Shown here: positions 17,863 to 26,267 of the stretch, piece by piece
How the letters are laid out: the number at the start of each line of letters is the position of its first letter
Position numbering within the stretch: the first letter of the stretch is position 1
The notes under the pieces: generated by a model
What the model saw: the letters and a program-made list of their open reading frames with translations, nothing else
What the model was told of the DNA's origin: nothing
Databases searched by the model: none
Made by a program: the position numbers and the translations under genes
Assembly: GCF_001519075.1 (NCBI RefSeq)
Contig: NZ_KQ954246.1
Location: 496,001-560,000 of the forward strand
Direction of reading: 5' to 3'
DNA from: Novosphingobium fuchskuhlense
Lineage (GTDB): Bacteria; Pseudomonadota; Alphaproteobacteria; Sphingomonadales; Sphingomonadaceae
Length of the DNA: 64,000 bases

Positions 17863-19796
17863 TCCAGTCCCTCCTCATCGCCAATCGCGGCGAGATTGCC
17901 TGCCGCATCATCCGCACGGCGCGCAGCCTGGGTATCCGCACCGTGGCGGTCTATTCCGATGCCGATGCCAAGGCGCTGCATGTGCGCCAGGCAGACGAAG
18001 CGGTCCACATCGGGCCGAGCCCGGCGCGCGAAAGCTACCTCGTCGGCGCAAAGATCATCGCCGCCGCCAAGGCCACCGGCGCGGAGGCGATCCATCCGGG
18101 ATATGGGTTCCTCTCCGAGAATGCCGAATTCGCGCAGGCGGTGATTGACGCGGGGCTGATCTGGGTCGGGCCGAAGCCCGCCAGCATCACCGCGATGGGC
18201 CTGAAAGATGCGGCCAAGGCGCTGATGGCGGCGGCGGGGGTACCTGTCACCCCGGGCTATATGGGCGAGAATCAGGAGCCGGCCTTCCTTGCGCAGCGCG
18301 CTGCCGAAATCGGCTACCCGGTGCTGATCAAGGCGGTTGCGGGCGGGGGCGGCAAGGGCATGCGCAGGGTGGAGGCGGCGGCCGATTTTGCCGACGCGCT
18401 CGCCTCCTGCCAGCGCGAGGCTCTGGCTTCGTTCGGCAACGCGCATGTGCTGATCGAGAAGTACATCCAGCGCCCGCGCCATATCGAGGTGCAGGTCTTC
18501 GGCGATACCCACGGCAACGTGGTGCACCTGTTCGAGCGCGACTGCTCGCTCCAGCGCCGCCACCAGAAAGTGATCGAGGAAGCCCCCGCGCCGGGCATGG
18601 ACGAAGCGACCCGCGAGGCGCTCTGCGGGGCGGCGGTAAAGGCGGCCAAGGCGGTCGACTATGTCGGTGCGGGGACCATCGAGTTCATCGCCGACGCCAG
18701 CGAAGGCCTGCGTGCCGACCGAATCTGGTTCATGGAAATGAACACGCGGCTGCAGGTGGAACATCCGGTGACGGAGGAAATCACCGGCGTCGATCTGGTG
18801 GAATGGCAGCTGCGGGTGGCGAGCGGGGAGCCGCTGCCGAAGCAGCAGGATGAACTGAGCATCAACGGCTGGGCGATGGAAGCGCGGCTCTATGCGGAGG
18901 ATCCGGCGAAGGGGTTCCTGCCTGTCACCGGCAGGCTGGAACGTTTCGCCATTCCTTCAGCCGTTCGTCCTACCCGATGGCTCCACGAAGGCGGCACAGC
19001 GCCTATGGAAACCGCGCCTCAGGTCCGTCTGCGCGTCGAAACCGGGGTTGCGGAAGGCGATACGATTTCGCCGTGGTACGACCCGATGGTCGCGAAGCTG
19101 ATCTGTCATGCCGAAACGCGTGTGGAGGCTATCGTCGGGCTGTCAAAGATGGCGTGGAGCACGCGTATCTGGCCGGTGAAGACCAACGCTGCCTTTCTCG
19201 GAACCTTGGTTGTCATGCCGGATTTCGCGCGCGGCATGATCGATACCGGCTTCATCGACCGGCATCTCGATGAAGTGACTGCCGATGTCGAAATGCCCGA
19301 ATGGCTCTGTGATCTCGTCGCGCAGCGGCTCGCAAGCCGCGATCCTGCTCCCGCGACATTCGGCTTCCGGCTCAATGCACTCAGCCAGACGACGGTCCGC
19401 TTCAGCGACCGCGCTATCGCATGGACTGGCCGGACGGATGGCCGCGTCAGCTACGATCAGGAAGCATACCCCATCGTGACCGACGAAGGCGACGCGCTGC
19501 TGGTCACCATGCAAGGCGCTACGTGGCGGCTCGCGCCCGAACGCGTCAGCGGCGGCCTTGGCGGCGCCGCCTCCGACGGCGCCATCCTCGCCCCCATGCC
19601 CGGCAAGGTCATCGCGGTCGAAGTCGCGGCAGGCGACATAGTCGCCAAGGGCCAGAAGCTCCTCGTCCTCGAAGCGATGAAGATGGAACACGCGCTCACC
19701 GCGCCGTTTGATGGGACGGTGGCGGAACTGACCGTGGCAGTGGGTGCGCAGGTGCAGGTGGAAGCCTTGCTGGTGCGGGTGGAGAAGGCGGAATAG
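17859..19796 (+). CDS. mccA: Methylcrotonyl-CoA carboxylase alpha subunit (biotin carboxylase + BCCP)
   Basis: This 645-residue subunit carboxylates its own biotin with ATP and bicarbonate. It starts at the ATG overlapping the preceding stop (MIQSLLIANRGEIACRII), the usual start for the family. Residues 1-445 form the biotin carboxylase domain (HPGYGFLSENAEFA, AGGGGKGMR, ERDCSLQRRHQKVIEEAPAP, EMNTRLQVEHPVTE). A linker follows, and the C-terminal 75 residues are a biotinyl domain with the AMKM site (LEAMKMEHALTAPFDGTV) carrying the biotinyl-lysine. Together with mccB it makes the complete carboxylase. A palindromic repeat begins just after the stop. Confidence 0.94.
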   Translation: MIQSLLIANRGEIACRIIRTARSLGIRTVAVYSDADAKALHVRQADEAVHIGPSPARESYLVGAKIIAAAKATGAEAIHPGYGFLSENAEFAQAVIDAGLIWVGPKPASITAMGLKDAAKALMAAAGVPVTPGYMGENQEPAFLAQRAAEIGYPVLIKAVAGGGGKGMRRVEAAADFADALASCQREALASFGNAHVLIEKYIQRPRHIEVQVFGDTHGNVVHLFERDCSLQRRHQKVIEEAPAPGMDEATREALCGAAVKAAKAVDYVGAGTIEFIADASEGLRADRIWFMEMNTRLQVEHPVTEEITGVDLVEWQLRVASGEPLPKQQDELSINGWAMEARLYAEDPAKGFLPVTGRLERFAIPSAVRPTRWLHEGGTAPMETAPQVRLRVETGVAEGDTISPWYDPMVAKLICHAETRVEAIVGLSKMAWSTRIWPVKTNAAFLGTLVVMPDFARGMIDTGFIDRHLDEVTADVEMPEWLCDLVAQRLASRDPAPATFGFRLNALSQTTVRFSDRAIAWTGRTDGRVSYDQEAYPIVTDEGDALLVTMQGATWRLAPERVSGGLGGAASDGAILAPMPGKVIAVEVAAGDIVAKGQKLLVLEAMKMEHALTAPFDGTVAELTVAVGAQVQVEALLVRVEKAE

Positions 19797-19803
19797 CCCA
19801 CAT

Positions 19804-19874
19804 CCGTTCGTGTCGAGCGAAGTCGAGACACAAAACGCTGCGTGTGGTGTCTCGACTTCGCTCGACATGAACGG
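19804..19874. repeat. Extragenic palindrome, TCGAGCGAAGTCGAGA type
   Basis: Perfect 21-bp arms at 19811-19831 and 19847-19867 flank a 15-nt spacer, and the complementarity extends outwards through CCGTTC and GAACGG with one wobble. The core TCGAGCGAAGTCGAGAC is a REP-like palindrome seen often in sphingomonad intergenic spaces. It lies between mccA and maoC, so it may stabilise the upstream message or reduce read-through. Confidence 0.85.
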
Positions 19875-19898
19875 GTTGGGTTTTTGGGGATTGGGAAA

Positions 19899-20351
19899 AT
19901 GGCAGGGCGCTACTTCGATGAATGGCAGGTGGGCGACAAGCTCGCGCACGAAATCCGCCGCACCGTGACCGAGACGGACAACCTCCTGTTCTCGGTGATG
20001 ACGCACAATCCGCAGCCGCTCCATATCGATGCCGAGGCGGCGCGGGCGAGCGAGTTTGGGCAGATCCTCGTCAACGGCACTTTCACGTTCGCGCTGATGG
20101 TGGGGCTTTCGGTGGGCGATACGACCGTCGGCACGCTGGTTGCCAATCTGGGCTACGACAAGCTGGTGATGCCCAAACCCGTGTTCCTCGGCGATACCCT
20201 GCGCGCGACCAGCGAGGTGGTGGAGCTGCGCGCCAGCAAGTCACGGCCCGATGCGGGGATCGTCACCTTTGCGCACGAGGCGCTCAACCAGCGGGACGAA
20301 GTGGTCTGCCGGTGCCTGCGCATGGCGCTCTTGGCGAAGAAGCCGGCCTAG
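19899..20351 (+). CDS. MaoC-family hydratase
   Basis: This 150-residue hot-dog-fold protein starts at MAGRYFDEWQVGDKL, a typical MaoC opening; the frame extends upstream into the palindromic repeat and that part is not coding. The motif TETDNLLFSVMTHNPQPLHIDAEAA contains the hydratase catalytic pair (Asp and His of the D-x4-H-N-P type motif) and ends with GDTLRATSEVVELR. By position behind the methylcrotonyl-CoA carboxylase genes it may hydrate an enoyl-CoA of the branched-chain pathway, perhaps methylglutaconyl-CoA; this is inference, since a classical AUH/LiuC crotonase is absent from the window. It ends with a 4-nt overlap with the convergent L,D-transpeptidase-like gene. Confidence 0.85.
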   Translation: MAGRYFDEWQVGDKLAHEIRRTVTETDNLLFSVMTHNPQPLHIDAEAARASEFGQILVNGTFTFALMVGLSVGDTTVGTLVANLGYDKLVMPKPVFLGDTLRATSEVVELRASKSRPDAGIVTFAHEALNQRDEVVCRCLRMALLAKKPA

Positions 20352-21034
20352 CTTGTCGCGAAGAGCAGGCGGCCGGGGCCGAGCTGTTCGAGGACCTGCG
20401 TGATCTCGCGCGGGTTGACCGCAAAGCAGCCCTGGCTGCGGCCGACGCGGCCCTGCATGGCAACGACGGCGGGCGAGACATAGCTCGCGGCGTGGATCAC
20501 GATGCCGCGCTCCATCGCGCGGTCGTTTTCCGGATCGAGCCCGACGAGGCGGCGCGAGCGGCCGTGCTTGCCGTAGTAGACTTCGCCGGTGACAAAGCTG
20601 CCGCGCGAGGAGGCGTCCGAGCCGACCTGGTTGGAAAAGTGTTCGGCGATGCCGCGATTGGCCGGGTCGGAGCCCCTGCCATGGGCTACCAGCAGCGGTG
20701 CCGAAACCGTACCGCCGACGAGGTCGACGATATGGAAGCGCGCCTCGCGTGAGGGCTGCGAAAAATCGACGATGCCGATCCTGTCCCGCACCGCAATCGC
20801 CATGCCATGCTGGTCAAGCGCGGCGAGCGCGCGGGGAATGAGCGGGAGGATGCCCGAACGGGCGATGGTGATCGGCGCACCCTGCACCGAGGCCGCATCC
20901 GCTTCTGCCACAGGCACGGTTCCCCAGAAGGTACCGCCGGGCAATTCGGCTTCCTGCGCCTGCAAACCATCGCGCGGAAGCGCGAGCGATGCGGCTGATA
21001 CGGCCAGGGCACCCAGAAAATGGCGCCGATTCAT
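20348..21034 (-). CDS. Murein L,D-transpeptidase catalytic-domain protein (YkuD_2-like), Tat-type signal
   Basis: This 228-residue protein begins MNRRHFLGALAVSAASLALP, with a twin-arginine motif followed by a short hydrophobic stretch, suggesting export in folded form. The catalytic domain shows VAHGRGSDP, FSNQVGSDASSRGSFVTGEVYYGKHGRSRRLVGLD and IVIHAASYV, ending in GRVGRSQGCFAV, where the Cys is the expected nucleophile and the His of the previous motif its partner. Such proteins act on peptidoglycan stems, although members of this subgroup are poorly studied. An ATG six bases upstream (21040) is an alternative start. The gene is alone and faces a 430-bp regulatory gap. Confidence 0.82.
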   Translation of the reverse strand: MNRRHFLGALAVSAASLALPRDGLQAQEAELPGGTFWGTVPVAEADAASVQGAPITIARSGILPLIPRALAALDQHGMAIAVRDRIGIVDFSQPSREARFHIVDLVGGTVSAPLLVAHGRGSDPANRGIAEHFSNQVGSDASSRGSFVTGEVYYGKHGRSRRLVGLDPENDRAMERGIVIHAASYVSPAVVAMQGRVGRSQGCFAVNPREITQVLEQLGPGRLLFATS

Positions 21035-21316
21035 GGTCATTGTTTCCGCTTGTCCTGCACGGGTCTGCGATCCCAACGGTAACTAAGGCAGGCAATCGTT
21101 GATGATCCAACCCCCTGGGCCGTGCCGTTGCGACGAAGCGTGGCCTTTGTGCCGCTGACCGTTGAAACGCCGCTGCTGGACTGCATTGTGCCGTTGGGTG
21201 GCGCTGAAGGTCAGGAAATCTCAACGAAAGGTGTAGATGCGCTAACGAACGATTAAAGCTGAACCCACGATGACCGGTTGGCCTTCGTCACATTATATTT
21301 CACAATTTATATATCT

Positions 21317-21370
21317 GCGTGGATTTCCCGCCACAGTATGCCAAAAGTGCCCGGAAAACGGGCTTTTTTG
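21317..21370 (+). ncRNA. Candidate short transcript or attenuated leader ending at an intrinsic terminator
   Basis: A promoter-like pair (TTCGTC, 17-nt spacer, TTATAT) would start transcription near 21317-21319. About 35 nt later a GCCCG/CGGGC stem with a GAAAA loop (21349-21363) is followed by six T residues, and GTGG/CCAC arms upstream could form a small hairpin. This could be a small RNA, or a terminated leader of the receptor gene. There is no reading frame of note inside it. Confidence 0.4.
21343..21369 (+). terminator. Intrinsic terminator upstream of the TonB receptor
   Basis: AAAA, then GCCCG (21349-21353), loop GAAAA, CGGGC (21359-21363), then TTTTTT (21364-21369). It lies about 95 nt before the receptor ATG and no annotated gene precedes it on this strand, so it ends a small RNA or acts as an attenuator. 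Confidence 0.65.
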
Positions 21371-21389
21371 CGTGACCGCGCGTGTAAAA

Positions 21390-21464
21390 ATGTCAAAAAA
21401 ATGTCATTATAAAGACCTAGGTGCGCCTCAGATACGACTGTAAACACCTAACTGAGGTTATATC
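21390..21464 (+). promoter_or_regulatory. Receptor promoter with ATGTCA direct repeats and a pseudoknot-capable leader
   Basis: ATGTCA occurs at 21390-21395 and 21401-21406, exactly 11 bp apart, directly before TATAAA (21408-21413). The predicted leader contains TAGGTG (21418-21423), CCTCAG (21426-21431), CACCTA (21445-21450) and CTGAGG (21452-21457). TAGGTG pairs with CACCTA and CCTCAG pairs with CTGAGG, an interlocked order that allows an H-type pseudoknot. The last segment contains the GAGG ribosome-binding site 7 nt before the ATG. Confidence 0.45.
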
Positions 21465-23897
21465 ATGAAGCTCGCCCATTCCCTCCGTTCCGGCCTGCTG
21501 GCTGGTGCGGGCATCATCGCTCTGGCCGCCTCGCCCGCTTTTGCTGCTGACGAGCCGCAGGCCGCACAAGCCGCACCGGCGCCCGCCGCCGCGCTGCCCG
21601 ATGGCGTGCCGATCGAGGAAATCGTCGTCACCGCCACCAAGCGCGAAACCAACCTCCAGAAGACCCCGATCTCGATCTCGGTGGTCGGCGCGGCCGACGT
21701 CAAGAACCGCCACGTCCAGAGCCTGATCGACCTTGCCGACGGCGCCGTTCCCAGCCTTCGCGTCGCCACCTTCGAAGCGCGCCAGTCCGCGCTCACCATC
21801 GGTCTGCGCGGCATCGTCCCGGGCGATGCCAACCAGCCCGCGCGCGAGCAGGGCGTCGGCGTCTATCTCGACGGCGTCTACCTCGGCCGCCAGCATGGCC
21901 TTAACGCCGCGCTGTTCGATATCGAGCGCATCGAAGTGCTCAAGGGTCCGCAGGGCACGCTGTTCGGCCGCAACACCGAAGGCGGTGCGCTGAGCATGGT
22001 GCTCAAGGCCCCCACCGGCGAGTTCGGCGGCCGCGCCACGGCCGGCTTCGGCAACTACGGTTCGTACACCGGCGCGTTGCACCTCGATCTGCCGGCGATC
22101 GAATCGCCCCTCGGCTCGGTTGCGTTCAAGGTTGACGGCGTGGTCGCGCATCAGGATCCGACCACCAGGAACCCGCTCGCGGGCCAGGCCGGCTGGAACC
22201 AGTATCAGCGTTACGGTGGCCGCATCGCGGCGCGCTGGAAGCCGGTGGACGGCCTCACCGTCGATCTCGCGTTCGACAAGAGCCGCGACGAGAACACCCC
22301 GTTCTACAGCCAGCTGTTGAACTACAACCCGCTCGGCAAGCCGGTCGGCACCGTCTACGACAACGCCACCAAGGCCTGGTACACCGACGCCACGCTCAAG
22401 ACCAAGGGCATCGCCCCGCTGCCGAGCCAGGTGAAGGCCGGCTGGTTCCGCCCCGATGTCGCCGATATCGGCGTGCCGCAGCAGCCCTCGATCGACAAGA
22501 CGCAAGGGTTCACCTCCACGATCAAATACAAGGTCAGCCCCTCGCTCGAACTGCGCTCGATTACCTCGTGGCGCACGGTGAGCGATGAGCAGTGGGACAA
22601 CTCGGGCGGCGCGCACCGCACCCCGGTCTACGTGCCGAACGGCAACTTCAGCCGCTACAGCCTCGCGACGCTCGACCAGCGCCAGTTCAGCACGGAACTG
22701 CAGGCAGTGGGCAGCCTTGCCAACGTCGACTACGTGCTTGGCCTCTACTACTTCAGCGAGCGCGCCAACGATGCGGCCCGCACGCCCAACACCAACAAGT
22801 GGGTCTCCGATCCGGTGACCCAGCTCGCCACCGGCTACACGATCAACGATCCCAGCCAGTATCCGCTCGCCACCACCGCGCGCGCCAGCATCGCCTATGC
22901 CAAGAGCTATGCCGCCTATGGTCAGGCGACCTGGACACCGATCAGCCCGCTGCACATCACGCTCGGCGGCCGCTACACCGCGGACCGCAAGAACGGCGCG
23001 CTGTTCACGGTCAACGGTGCGGCGACCAACTTCACGTTCAAGCAGGACAACAACCGGTTCGATCCGCTTGCTGTCTTGGCCTATGACGTGGCGCAGGGTG
23101 TGAACGTCTACGCGAAGTACGCCACCGGCTACCGTGCCGGCGGCGCCAGCTCGCGCAGCCTCAACTACCGCTCGTTCGGGCCGGAAGAAGTGAAGTCCTA
23201 CGAACTGGGTCTCAAGACCGAACTGTTCGACCGCAAGGTGCGCTTCAACCTCGCGGGCTACATCATGGACCGCAACAACAGCCAGGTCGATTTCAACTTC
23301 TTCGTGCCGCAGCCCGATGGCACCGTGCGCAACACGCTGGAAACCGTGAACGCGCTCGGCACCACCAAGATCCGCGGCGTGGAAGCCGATCTGAACGTGC
23401 GCCCGGTCGATGGCCTCGCGCTCGGTCTCTCGTATGTCTACACCGACACCAAGGTGCCGCCGGCGCGCAACACGGTGCAGGAGCAGCTCAACCAGCAGAT
23501 CGATCCGACCAACACCGCGCAGATCTTCCAGGATGTGTATATCGTCTACACGCCCAAGAACGCGCTTTCGGGCACGATCGATTATGACTACCCGATCGGC
23601 AGCAACGGCACCTCGCTGAAGCTGCACCTCGATGGCAACTTCGCCGATGCCGCCTACACCTTCGACAACGAAAACGTGAAGGCGGACAAGAGCTTCGTCG
23701 TGAACGGTCGCATCGCGCTCGCCGATATCCGGATGGGCGAGGGCGGCCAGAAGCTGACGGTGGCGGGCTGGGCGCGCAACCTGCTCAACACGTCCTATGT
23801 CTATCGCCGCTCGAACGCGAACGGCGCCGTGCTGGGCGATTACGGCAACTGGAACGCACCGCGCACCTACGGCATCGAGGCGACGGTCAACTTCTGA
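21465..23897 (+). CDS. TonB-dependent outer-membrane receptor
   Basis: This 810-residue receptor has a signal peptide (residues 1-27, ending SPAFA), a TonB box region (EEIVVTATKRETNLQKTPISISV), a plug domain to about residue 170 with EVLKGPQGTLFGRNTEGGAL, and a 22-strand barrel ending in TYGIEATVNF with the C-terminal Phe expected for Bam-mediated insertion. It takes up a large or scarce ligand using TonB energy. The ligand is not deducible: no transporter or degradative gene is adjacent. Sphingomonads carry dozens of such receptors, many for plant oligosaccharides or aromatics. The leader suggests post-transcriptional control. Confidence 0.92.
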   Translation: MKLAHSLRSGLLAGAGIIALAASPAFAADEPQAAQAAPAPAAALPDGVPIEEIVVTATKRETNLQKTPISISVVGAADVKNRHVQSLIDLADGAVPSLRVATFEARQSALTIGLRGIVPGDANQPAREQGVGVYLDGVYLGRQHGLNAALFDIERIEVLKGPQGTLFGRNTEGGALSMVLKAPTGEFGGRATAGFGNYGSYTGALHLDLPAIESPLGSVAFKVDGVVAHQDPTTRNPLAGQAGWNQYQRYGGRIAARWKPVDGLTVDLAFDKSRDENTPFYSQLLNYNPLGKPVGTVYDNATKAWYTDATLKTKGIAPLPSQVKAGWFRPDVADIGVPQQPSIDKTQGFTSTIKYKVSPSLELRSITSWRTVSDEQWDNSGGAHRTPVYVPNGNFSRYSLATLDQRQFSTELQAVGSLANVDYVLGLYYFSERANDAARTPNTNKWVSDPVTQLATGYTINDPSQYPLATTARASIAYAKSYAAYGQATWTPISPLHITLGGRYTADRKNGALFTVNGAATNFTFKQDNNRFDPLAVLAYDVAQGVNVYAKYATGYRAGGASSRSLNYRSFGPEEVKSYELGLKTELFDRKVRFNLAGYIMDRNNSQVDFNFFVPQPDGTVRNTLETVNALGTTKIRGVEADLNVRPVDGLALGLSYVYTDTKVPPARNTVQEQLNQQIDPTNTAQIFQDVYIVYTPKNALSGTIDYDYPIGSNGTSLKLHLDGNFADAAYTFDNENVKADKSFVVNGRIALADIRMGEGGQKLTVAGWARNLLNTSYVYRRSNANGAVLGDYGNWNAPRTYGIEATVNF

Positions 23898-23924
23898 TCC
23901 GCTGCCCGAGGGCACAAACGAAAG

Positions 23925-23952
23925 ACGGCGGCCGGAGCGATCCGGCCGCCGT
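23925..23952 (+). terminator. Intrinsic terminator after the TonB receptor
   Basis: A perfect 12-bp stem (ACGGCGGCCGGA with TCCGGCCGCCGT), 4-nt GCGA loop, followed by TTTC, 27 nt after the stop. It may also block read-through from the convergent DoxX gene. Confidence 0.85.
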
Positions 23953-23979
23953 TTTCGATTGTGAGGGGCGAGGCGGCGG

Positions 23980-24387
23980 TCAGCGGCGGTCGAGGGCGAT
24001 GCGGCCCGGGCCGAATGCCGCGACCTGCAGCAGTCCGCCCGCCATGGCGAGGTTCTTCAGGAAGTGGATGAGCTGGTTCTGGTCGGCAAAATGCGCGTGG
24101 AAGGCGAGCCCGGCGACCACGCTGAACCCGGCCAGAACGAGCGCCACCAGCCGCGTGCGAAAGCCCGCGATGAGGGCAAGCCCGCCGCCGATCTCGATCA
24201 GCGCCGCAGCGATCAGCGCGGCGGGCGCGAAGGGCAGGCCGGCGCTGGCGATATAGCCGATGGTGGCCGCAGGATTGGCGATCTTGCCGATGCCGCTCAG
24301 CACGAAAATGGCGGCAATCAGCACGCGGCCGGTGGCGGCGAGGAGGTGGCCTGTTTCGTTGGTGGCCGGGGCAGTAGTGGTGGTCAT
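23980..24387 (-). CDS. DoxX family membrane protein
   Basis: This 135-residue protein starts at the ATG at 24387, with AAGGA 8 nt upstream. It has four hydrophobic helices: LLAATGRVLIAAIFVLSGIGKI, FAPAALIAAALIEIGGGLALIAGF, LVALVLAGFSVVAGLAFH and FLKNLAMAGGLLQVAAFG. The motifs FVLSGIGKI and FLKNLAMAGGLL are typical of DoxX. DoxX proteins are linked to redox or thiol stress and some form membrane oxidoreductase complexes, but most have no defined reaction. The gene is monocistronic and its upstream region (24388-24524) contains an AT-rich stretch near 24480-24512 that may be its promoter. Confidence 0.85.
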   Translation of the reverse strand: MTTTTAPATNETGHLLAATGRVLIAAIFVLSGIGKIANPAATIGYIASAGLPFAPAALIAAALIEIGGGLALIAGFRTRLVALVLAGFSVVAGLAFHAHFADQNQLIHFLKNLAMAGGLLQVAAFGPGRIALDRR

Positions 24388-24524
24388 GGCGAAGTCCTTT
24401 GCGAGCGAAACCGGGCGAGAGGTCGTCCGGTCCTGTTGCAACGGTCTTAGGCCTGTCCGAGGCTCCGGAAAATCCGGATAAGTTCAATCAAATTGTTCGA
24501 TCATTCTGAAAAGTGAGCGCGCGA

Positions 24525-25715
24525 TCAGGCTGCGCGGCGCGGGCCGGGCTTGCTGCGGTTGTCCTGTACCAGCCGTTCATAGCTGGCGAACAGCTCGGCG
24601 AAGTGGTCGTCCATCACGCGCGGGGCAGGGATCTCGGCGCGCGGACCATCGATCCCGCTTTCGCGGGCGATGCAATATTCCACAATCGTTTCCGCAGCGG
24701 CGGCGGCATTGGCGGATTCATAGATCCACCCGGCAGAGGCGCGCGCCTGATCCGCGGCGCCGCCTTCGTCCGGCGCGATCAGTGGCAGGCCGCTGGCGCG
24801 GGCTTCGGCGGCAACCATGCAGAACGTCTCCGCCTCGCAGCCATGAACCAGCGCATCGGCGCTGGCCATCACGCGGGCAAGTTCGGCCCGGTCGGTGATC
24901 GGGGCAAGGATGCGGATATGCGGATTGCCCGCGATGCGCTTCTCGATCGCCTTGAGGTCGCGGCCCTGCCCGGCCAGCACCATGCCCACCGGCCGGCGCG
25001 TGCCGGCGGCGGTGATGGCATCGACCAGCATCGGCCAGCGCTTTTCCGGAGCGAAGCGGCCCACGCCGATCAGCAGCGTGGCCTCCTCGGGCAGCTCGCA
25101 CAGTTCGAGCAGGCCCTTGCGCAGGCGCACATCGCGGTGCGCGGGCGCGAACACGCCCGGATCGACGCCCATCGGGTTGGTGACGACACCGGCCAGCCCG
25201 CCCTTCGTGAGCCGGTCCGACAGGCCCTGGCTCGCGCTGACGATCATGTCGAACTGGGTGTCGAGCTTGCGCAGGTGGCGCCAGTAGCGGTCGAACGCCT
25301 TGTCGATCACCGGGCGCGGCGCGACGCCGTCAAACCAGCGGTAGGCATAGGCCGAAAGCGGATCGGCATGCATGATCAGCGCGCGCGGCGCTTCGCCGGG
25401 CCATTCGCCGACAAGGCTGGCGCTGCGCCAAGGCGAGGAGGCCTCGACCATGTCCGGTGCCTCGCGGTCCAGCGCGGCATAGAGCGCGGGCACGTCGTTG
25501 AAGTAGCGGTAGTTGAAATCGAGCGGGAACACCGTGCTCTTGAGCCAGACGATGCGTGCATTCGGACCGCGTTCCTCGATGCGGTCTTCCTCGCCCGGCG
25601 CAATGACCACGACTTCATGGCCCATGGCCGCACCGGCCTTGAGCTTGCGGTCCACGTAGGTGCGCACGCCGCCACCCTTGGGCGCGTAGAAGGCGCAGAC
25701 ATCGACAAGTTTCAT
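24525..25715 (-). CDS. Glycosyltransferase, GT4 family (last gene of glycan operon)
   Basis: The ATG at 25715 is chosen because TAGGTG lies 6 nt upstream; an in-frame GTG is 9 nt earlier. The 396-residue enzyme has the GT-B layout: N-terminal FYAPKGGGVRTYVDRKL (acceptor loop), a linker, then LIGVGRFAPEKRWPMLVDAI and a donor motif around CEAETFCMVAAEARASGLPLIAPDEGG. The start of the protein resembles SqdX/PimB-like mannosyl- or sulfoquinovosyltransferases. It is the last of five tightly packed genes, 9 nt after the DUF2141 gene. Donor and acceptor are unknown; glycosphingolipid or a surface glycan are plausible targets in a sphingomonad. Confidence 0.85.
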   Translation of the reverse strand: MKLVDVCAFYAPKGGGVRTYVDRKLKAGAAMGHEVVVIAPGEEDRIEERGPNARIVWLKSTVFPLDFNYRYFNDVPALYAALDREAPDMVEASSPWRSASLVGEWPGEAPRALIMHADPLSAYAYRWFDGVAPRPVIDKAFDRYWRHLRKLDTQFDMIVSASQGLSDRLTKGGLAGVVTNPMGVDPGVFAPAHRDVRLRKGLLELCELPEEATLLIGVGRFAPEKRWPMLVDAITAAGTRRPVGMVLAGQGRDLKAIEKRIAGNPHIRILAPITDRAELARVMASADALVHGCEAETFCMVAAEARASGLPLIAPDEGGAADQARASAGWIYESANAAAAAETIVEYCIARESGIDGPRAEIPAPRVMDDHFAELFASYERLVQDNRSKPGPRRAA

Positions 25716-25724
25716 GAAGGGCAC

Positions 25725-26267
25725 CTACGTCCGTTTGAGCGGTCCGAACGAGAACAGGCCGGTACGGTAATTCATCACAATACGCAATGTGGTTAGCCCG
25801 CCGCCCGCATTGACCGCTACGGCGGCCGCCTTGGGCTTCGACCAGCCGAGCTGGGGATTGGCCGAAAAGCCGAACCCGTCGTGGCTCAGGCTGAACTTGC
25901 GATCGGCATTGCGGTCATGCAGCACGGTGACGGCATAGGTCCCCGGGCCCGGCAGGCGCACGCACAGCCGCGGCACCGGATCGGACGGGACGGCCACCTC
26001 GACCCGGCGGAAGGTCTTGCCCGCCATCACCAGCACGTTGTCGTCGGCCAGGAAGTCGGTGTCGTTGGCCGGATAGACCTCGAGCTTGAGGCGGCCTCTG
26101 CGGTCCTTGAGGCCGATCATGTCGACCAGAAAGGCGGGGCCTGGCTCGCCCGGTCGGCACTGGCCTTCGGCCTTGCCGAGTTCGGGCGACGAGGGGATCG
26201 GCGCGGCGCCGGCAAGCAACACCAGCACAGTTCCAAGTAACCCCGCCCTGAGCACGGCCTTCCTCAT
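25725..26267 (-). CDS. DUF2141 exported protein
   Basis: This 180-residue protein has a signal peptide (MRKAVLRAGLLGTVLVLLAGAAP) and a beta-sandwich-like body with the DUF2141 signature TVLHDRNADRKFSLSHDGFGFSANP (split here for length: HDRNADRKFS and GFGFSANP). DUF2141 proteins are periplasmic or secreted and of unknown function; the HDxNxD element may bind calcium. Its ATG overlaps the stop of the upstream membrane-protein gene as ATGA, so it is translated with the glycan operon. Confidence 0.82.
   Translation of the reverse strand: MRKAVLRAGLLGTVLVLLAGAAPIPSSPELGKAEGQCRPGEPGPAFLVDMIGLKDRRGRLKLEVYPANDTDFLADDNVLVMAGKTFRRVEVAVPSDPVPRLCVRLPGPGTYAVTVLHDRNADRKFSLSHDGFGFSANPQLGWSKPKAAAVAVNAGGGLTTLRIVMNYRTGLFSFGPLKRT

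Larger units (their letters stand above)
21035..21464. promoter_or_regulatory. 430-bp gap upstream of the TonB receptor
   Basis: The AT-rich part from about 21285 to 21464 contrasts with the GC-rich surroundings. It holds a possible promoter (TTCGTC at 21284-21289, 17 nt, TTATAT at 21307-21312), an intrinsic terminator (21343-21369), tandem ATGTCA repeats, a second -10-like TATAAA (21408-21413) and a foldable leader before the receptor gene. No ORF of note was found. Confidence 0.55.

Noticed and set aside
21418..21464. SAM-II or preQ1 riboswitch upstream of the TonB receptor
   Set aside because: The topology is similar, but the conserved loop sequences of those classes were not recognised and the downstream gene is not a typical target.
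21417..23915. 832-codon open frame opposite the first TonB receptor
   Set aside because: Mirror of the receptor codon pattern, no recognisable domain.
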